Source: Actinostola sp. cb2023
Lineage: Eukaryota; Cnidaria; Anthozoa; Actiniaria; Actinostolidae
Direction of reading: 5' to 3'
DNA: 64,000 nt
Assembly: GCA_033675265.1 (NCBI GenBank)
Contig: JAUJYZ010001383.1
Coordinates: 1 to 64,000 of the forward strand
Shown: positions 58,366 to 64,000 of the stretch, one piece after another
Numbering within the stretch: the stretch's first letter is position 1
How the letters are laid out: every line of letters begins with the position of its first letter
Made by a program: the position numbers and the translations under genes
Notes under the pieces: model-generated
Database searches by the model: none
What the model saw: the letters and a program-made list of their open reading frames with translations, nothing else
Told to the model about the DNA's origin: nothing

Positions 58366-58655
58366 ACTTACATCGACCCCACATCGACCCTACATCGATC
58401 CTACATCGACCCCACATCGACCCCACATCGTCCCTACATCGACCCTACATCGACCCCACATCGACCCTACATCGACCCTACATCGACCCCACATCGACCC
58501 TACATCGACCCTACATCGACCCCACATCGACCCTACATCGATCCTACATCGACCCTACATCGACCCTACATCGACCGCACATCGACCGCACATCGATCCC
58601 ACATCGTCCCTACATCGACCGCACATCGACCCCACATCGACCCCACACGTCGCTG
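58366..58655. repeat. 11-bp array (CATCGACCCTA)n, about 26 copies
   Basis: Tandem units CATCGACCCTA or CATCGACCCCA with a few variants (GATCC, CGTCC, GACCGCA). The plus-strand frames reading HRPYIDPTST are artefacts. Confidence 0.95.
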
Positions 58656-58729
58656 AAAAGAAAAAAACTATAAATGATTTGAAACACTATATTCTGGACC
58701 ATTTATGATTGAATGTTCAAAGTGTCAAC

Positions 58730-59459
58730 ATGCCCTATAAGCACAAAAGAGACTGTCCTTTCTGTAACAAGCCCGATCTTCGGTATATCAGTGATCATTT
58801 ACGTCAAGTACATAACTTACACGGCGATGACAGGAAAAAGTGGTTAGAAAGGGCGCGGTTCTCAACACCGCATGACCACAACTCAAGCTTACTACGTGCA
58901 CAACCGGTCGTGGGGTCCGTAACAGTCTTTGACCACCAAGTCCTTTCCGGAATTCAATTTCCGCCATAAATTTTCGTTATTGGTCGTGGGTCCGAGTCAA
59001 AGTGGAAAAACATATTTCGTACAGCAAATTTTGGAAAACAATATGGTATCGCGTACGAGGAGCAGAGAAGTATTCGCATTCTTTGGTGCTACAATCAATG
59101 GTTACGGCGCCTTGAGGAAATCCCTTGGGAAAAACATCCAGTTTGAGAGAGGTTTGCCCGAGCTGCCGTGTCTGAGGATCTGAGTGAGATTAATACCAAG
59201 TACAACAACATAATCATACTGGATGATCTGATGGCCGAAGCGACAGACAGTCCTGTGGTAGTTCGGTTCGATTATTTACCTAGGGCCGTCATAGAAACGC
59301 TAGTGTTATCCTTTTGCTTCAGAACATGTTTCCTAAGGGGAAATGTAATACAGAAATTAGCCGAAATGCCCAATATCTTGCACTCTTCCGAAGCCCTAGT
59401 GACAGGAAACAAATCGGAATCATCGGTGAGCGAATGTTTGATAAGAATAGAGACCAATT
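58730..59459 (+). pseudogene. Virus-type P-loop ATPase with N-terminal zinc finger (broken)
   Basis: From ATG 58730: a C2H2-type finger (CPFC...HLRQVH), then after a frameshift near 58950 a Walker A motif GPSQSGKT (about 58989-59012), then after another shift near 59165 a Walker B-like IIILDD (about 59209-59226). A third shift lies near 59270-59310, before LQNMFPKGK. This order resembles FtsK/HerA-type packaging ATPases of Polinton and adintovirus-like elements found in cnidarian genomes; the family call is from memory and tentative. A LINE splits the gene at 59459. With three frameshifts it is not functional. Confidence 0.6.
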
Positions 59460-60958
59460 CATAGAAAAAATTAAGTCTATTCTGTCCATATGGAAAATAA
59501 GAAATTTGACGTTATATGGGAAAGTTCAAGTAATCCGTTCTTTAGCAATCTCACAACTATTATACGTTTCTTCAAAGATCACGGTCCCTCGGACATTTAT
59601 AGCAAATGTAGAAAAAGAAATAATCAAGTTTATATGGAATGGAAGAAAACCGAAAATTAAATATAAAACTTTGAATGGTGATTCACTAGAAGGAGGAGTT
59701 AGACTCCCTGATTTAGAAACTATGATACTAACAAACCGTGTAGGTTGGGCATTAAAATTATCAGATGACAAAAATAGCTCTTTCTGAAATGCTTTGCTCA
59801 AAAAATCTTCGAGCCGATAGGTGGATTAGAAATCGTAGGTGAAAATTTTGTCCTATCTGGGATTAAAGCTGAAAAATTTCCAGAATTCTATAAAGAGATT
59901 ATTAATAGTTGGAGCATATTTAGTGACTCTAAGATTGAAAACGTTGAGGAAATTCTTCGTCAACCAATCTGGCTAAATAAATTTGTCAATTTAGATTTAG
60001 ACCATTTTCAGTTAATGTAAGAAAGTATGTTAAGAAAGGTATAATAGTTATAAACGATGTTTGGCACAATAAGGATGGGTTCCAGTGGGACTCTGTAAGA
60101 GCTAATGGAAAATGGTGTGATTCAGATTATTTTGTGTGGCGAAGTATAATTGCTGCAATACCAGATTCTTGGAGATTAAAACTCAAGAGTACACCGCCTT
60201 TACCTTGTTCAAAAGTGAATATTAAAGGTATAGTCATAGACAATAAATATATACCCTTTTCCAAAGTGAAAACTAAGATGGTATATATGGGAAATTAATT
60301 AAAAACAAATTCAGAAACCCAACTGCGCAAAAGTATATATCAAACAAATTAATTATCCCGGACATTGAGTGGTCAGTCGTTTATCAAAGTGTGTATAACA
60401 TTACCAATGACATCAGGCTACGGGCATTTCAGTATAACATTTTAAGCAATTGTCTTTTCCTAAATAAAGACCTCTACAAATTTAAACTGTTAGAATCACC
60501 AAACTGCTCTTTTTGTCATTCTTCAGTAGAAACAATGGCACACTTCTTTGTAGAATGCACTTATGCAAAAAAGTTTTTTCTTGCGATAAAAAACTGGCTC
60601 AAAAAAGCAAATATAAAACTACCAGACCTAAATCTAAGAAACGTAATAATAGGAGGAAATAATAATATTATGGAGGAATTTCTATTTTTGTTATTTAAAT
60701 ATATCTTGTATAATTTTAGAACAAGAGGAACAATCCCAAATGTCGTTGGATTTCAAACGAAATTATTAGAGTATGAAAGAATAGAATATGAAATAGCCAA
60801 AAAAACTGTAAGTTGCATACACATGTAAGAAAATACGAAAAACTACAGAAAGTATTAGTAAATAAGTAAGCCTTTTGTATTGTAGTGTATTGTAATGTAT
60901 TGTAATATAAGTATTGAAGATATAATAAAATGTATTAAAAAAAAAAAAGAAAAGAAAA
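59460..60958 (+). mobile_element. 5'-truncated L1/Tx1-like LINE inserted in the ATPase
   Basis: Flanked by an 11-bp duplication AGAGACCAATT (59449-59459 and 60959-60969) and ending in an A-rich tail (about 60937-60958). It holds only the part after the reverse transcriptase: RNLTLYGKVQVIRSLAISQL (59499-59560), typical of the thumb region of L1/Tx1 proteins, and a C-terminal CSFCHSSVETMAHFFVECT zinc-knuckle-like domain (within 60391-60828). Stops and frameshifts lie between. Confidence 0.85.
60391..60828 (+). pseudogene. LINE C-terminal domain (zf-RVT-like)
   Basis: 145 codons from an internal ATG, with CSFC followed by HFFVEC, the CCHC-like arrangement seen at the C-terminus of L1-type RT proteins. 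It ends at TAA about 110 bp before the A tail. Confidence 0.75.
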
Positions 60959-60969
60959 AGAGACCAATT

Positions 60970-61383
60970 TATGACCGCCTACCACAGGGAGACCGAAAAG
61001 CTGTATTTGGATACTTATTGGTGGATAACAAACCTGACACACCAGCCGATAAGCAAGTTCTTGGAGACATATCGGGCGGCTGTCACGTTTATCTCTTCGC
61101 CACCAAAACTAGAGTGAACAGTAGTGTCGAGCCCGCACCGGTCTCCGACATCGAAACCAGCTGGCCTGGAAGAAAACAATCTAAACTTGCAGATCGGTAT
61201 ATCACCTGGTCGGATGAAATTATTCCCGTGTTGCAAAACTTCACGTCGGGAGCACAGGCGGTCCGTAACATTCCCGAAGGATATCATATAGAAATTAAAT
61301 GTATAAGACATCGCGGAATAGTGCTGAACCTAACCGTCCGGGTGTCTTCATCGATGGAGAAAATTATTGGCCTGTCAAAATAA
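60970..61383 (+). pseudogene. C-terminal part of the virus-type ATPase after the LINE
   Basis: The frame resumes directly after the duplicated AGAGACCAATT and continues through VFGYLLVDNKPDTPADKQV, which fits the end of the same ATPase family. About 110 further residues follow to TAA 61381-61383 and are not recognised. The join supports one original gene split by the LINE. Confidence 0.5.
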
Positions 61384-62333
61384 GGCACCAATCTACAGCC
61401 GGGTCACATGAAGTGGGTTCGTTTACACGAGGACGAGCCCACGGTCCGAGCCTTTGTTGAAGAGACCGATAAAGACTTACGAGGGAACCTCACCCCAGCT
61501 GTCTGACAGTAAAAAACAATCCAATGATAGATATAGATTTATAGACTCATTGTACTTCATGACACTCGTTGGAAATGTAATTGTAATTAGTATGATTTGA
61601 TCAATACTGAGTATTGTTTGTTTCGTGGGTTCCCTTCTTACTGAACCTCTATTGTTTCAAGTGAAGGGTGTTTCAATTGACTGACAATGAAAACACTGTA
61701 CTTATAATTGCTCAGTTAGTAAAATATTAGAAACGAGTTCGAATTGTTCACTTACTTTCATATTTTATATCACTTAATATTTGTTTTCTGAATAAATATA
61801 TGAAAAAAACATCTCTCTTGTTCCTTGGGCGAGTTTGAGCAAGTCTTAATCCTCCTATTGTTCATCTGTGCTGACGTCACTTGTTTGTGTCACGAACTCG
61901 ATCTGGTCGGTCAGAACAAAAGCTGCGGAAAATAGATTATTATATATTTTTATTTTAGATATATTTTATGTTGGTTTTTAGCTTTTTTATTCCTTTTGTA
62001 GTGTTTTCGTAATTAGAATGATGGAATAATATCGGTGTGGGAGGGGATACAAAACAATTCAAAGTTAACTTGAGTTGGATGCTAAAAATAGACGTGACGC
62101 GTGTGTAAACAAAAGGTCTTTTAGAAAACAATAGACTGACCGCACCGGCAATTACGAACAATAGGTGGTATCGCTCGTATAAATTTATGAGTAAACTCAA
62201 TAAACACGTGTGGAAATAAAAAGTTCCGAAACAAAAGAAGGAGTCAACCTAAAACAATTGGTAACCTATTCTTTTCTTTACATTTTTTTTTTATATCCTC
62301 GAGTTGGATGCTAAAAATAGATGTGACGTAACA
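61384..62333. other. Non-coding part with TIR-related direct repeats
   Basis: GTTGGATGCTAAAAATAGA occurs at about 62073 and 62301, and GGATACTAAAAATAGA at 62365, each followed by related sequence including TGTAAACAAAAGGT. The inner side of the right TIR has thus been partly duplicated. No further gene was found. Confidence 0.5.
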
Positions 62334-62599
62334 CAGATCCTTAGGCTGGTACAATAACAAATCATTGGATACTAAAAATAGATTGTAAACAAAAGGTATA
62401 TTTTAGAACAATAGGCTCCAATGGCACCGGGCTCCGCACCGGCATGACGTCACCTCCTAGGGGATTTGCACCAGTGATACCGGTATGAGGGGATTTGCTC
62501 CGGTTGAGTCCGGAGTGCCCGTGTCCCAGAACTGTCATTTCATATCTACTCTCGGTCTGAACTGTCAATACCTAGGTCTGATATTTTTGAGTAGTACTG

Positions 62600-64000
62600 G
62601 ATGCGCGCGGAATGGGGAGAGTAGAGAATTGCCATTAGTATATTTATCGCTGTCCTAAATCTGCAGGAAAAAATTGATGCATTAGAATTAGTGATTTTAA
62701 AATATATAAAGAAAGTGTTAATTCCTGCTAAACGACGATTTTCTTAGGATTTTAGTGCTTTTTAGTTATTTATATGTCATTCATTCACTAAAAGGATATT
62801 GAGTGCTATGGAGACGCTCTGTTTCAACCCAACGGTAATCAGATAAAAATCAACACGATACAATATCTCGTGCATTAAGTTCAATTTGTAGTTTAAAGAA
62901 CGGTGACGCAAGGTGATAAAACCCCTCAGAGTGGCATGAGGTGTGCCGACCGGATCTCTGAACCCTGGCCATCTTTCAGTGCCAAAATGCCGGTCGATTT
63001 TCATACCCTGTTTCAAGACCAAAATGCGGTTTCAAATTTGTTACCTGTATATGTATGTTTCTGTACTGGAATATTCGAAAACCCGCCATACAGTGTACAT
63101 ACTATCCCATACTACGTATAAATAAATAAATAGTCTTTATCATAAAATACTTTAAACAAACGTTAAGCCTTACAATATTCTAAATAATTAATAAATGAAT
63201 AAAAGATAATGGCTGTTTTTGTTGAAGTTCACCTGGAATTTATTTCCATTGGGATTCCTTTGTCGCTCGCACCAGACCTCTAGCGGACGAAATTTGATTC
63301 TGCGCGGGAAAGTCATACAAGACGCGATCGCACTTGAAGTTCACTATTCGCCATTTTCTCGACTTAATTTGCTTCCTTATATGATGACCAACCGAAGATA
63401 TATGTATGTAAGTGCATAACTTTATAAAAGGTCAGTCTTGTGAGTATTTAATGCATTTTATAATCATAATATTGAGCTAATATTGAGTTATTTTGAAGTG
63501 ACAAAATACGTCAACGTTCGCGCAGTGTGTTGACTGCTTCAGGACAATTCGCGATTGATATTCTATGAATTGTTGTATAGGAAAGTGTCAAGGCTTTGGA
63601 GATTTAGGTGAATGTTTTCTTGGATGTCGAAGAGCTTTCATTCGGGTGACAAAATATATCCTGATTAATAATTAACTTATCACCCTCATAATAGTGTAAA
63701 TTATTGAAATTGCTATTGTTTCAGTGCAAATTAACGAATGTTATACCTAATCACTGAAAAACCTGACCCTTCCCAGGGGCACATACCCCTTATAATTTAA
63801 TACTTAGATGAACTTTGAATTTGAACTTGAAAATACATTCAAATAAATACAACCAAGCAGTAATGAATGAAATAATTAAAAAGTAAATTTAGAAAATTAA
63901 CATCAAACAATTGCAACAACAGTACTAACAAGACAAATCCCCCTATAAATAAACAAAGAAAAGAAAAACAAAAGCAACAACAAAAGATAATATATATTAA
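62600..64000. other. No recognisable feature
   Basis: Short frames only; AT-rich at the right edge. Confidence 0.4.

Larger units (their letters stand above)
56984..62599. mobile_element. 5.6-kb unit bounded by about 270-bp inverted repeats
   Basis: The left end (56984-57261) and right end (62334-62599) are inverse copies sharing AGTAGATATGAAATGACAGT, GGAGCAAATCCCCTCATACC-type, CTCCTAGGGGATTTGCACCA and AATCATTGGATACTAAAAAT segments. Inside are a degenerate tandem repeat, a Penelope GIY-YIG fragment, an 11-bp array and a broken virus-type ATPase. Long TIRs plus such an ATPase suggest a Polinton/adintovirus-like remnant, but no polymerase, integrase or capsid gene is visible. Confidence 0.6.

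Noticed and set aside
58265..58708. HRPYIDPTST repeat proteins
   Set aside because: Read from the CATCGACCCTA array in multiple frames.
59314..59787. A genuine ATPase-RT fusion gene
   Set aside because: The join coincides exactly with a LINE insertion bearing a target duplication and A tail, and downstream stops interrupt the LINE part.

Overview
The window is AT-rich eukaryotic DNA crowded with transposable elements. It most likely comes from an anthozoan cnidarian such as a stony coral. That is an inference from three things: a Shal-like potassium channel whose reading frame ends at a splice donor inside the selectivity filter, a CR1/L2-type LINE carrying a 2A-like peptide, and many TIR/foldback elements with Penelope-like fragments. 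No bacterial gene organisation, rRNA, intact tRNA or CRISPR array is present.

Only one host coding segment is convincing: a minus-strand first coding exon of a voltage-gated K+ channel (12482-13512). Its donor site leads toward lower coordinates. No second exon was found there, and the first intron holds a TIR element. Every other coding match belongs to a mobile or virus-like element: the 2A LINE (8192-11014), two head-to-head Penelope-like 3' ends with hammerhead-like cores (43165-43938), a Penelope-type GIY-YIG domain (57771-58295), a broken virus-type P-loop ATPase (58730-61383), and an L1/Tx1-like LINE inserted into it (59460-60958).

Layout. 1-7.0 kb: a 75-bp minisatellite, a 29-bp minisatellite and a 1.6-kb long-TIR element. 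7.5-11.2 kb: a tRNA-like SINE head, two MITEs, and a LINE inserted into the TIR of a third MITE. 11.4-13.5 kb: the K+ channel exon and the TIR element beside it. 14-26 kb: a series of foldback elements and a heptamer array. 26.2-31.7 kb: a 2.74-kb sequence present twice in tandem, nearly identical. 32-45 kb: Tc1/mariner-like MITEs, an 11-bp array and the Penelope palindrome. 45.4-56.2 kb: a 10.7-kb inverted repeat whose arms are interrupted by at least three later insertions, each recognisable by comparison with the other arm. 57.0-62.6 kb: a 5.6-kb unit bounded by about 270-bp inverted repeats, holding the ATPase remnant. The last 1.4 kb shows nothing recognisable.

The genes do not form a pathway. 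The main story is nested insertion: LINE in MITE, MITEs in a TA-rich microarray, a TTAA element inside an insertion inside a giant palindrome, and a LINE inside a virus-like ATPase inside a TIR unit. All alignments were made by eye, so boundaries are accurate to a few bases at best and identity levels are estimates.
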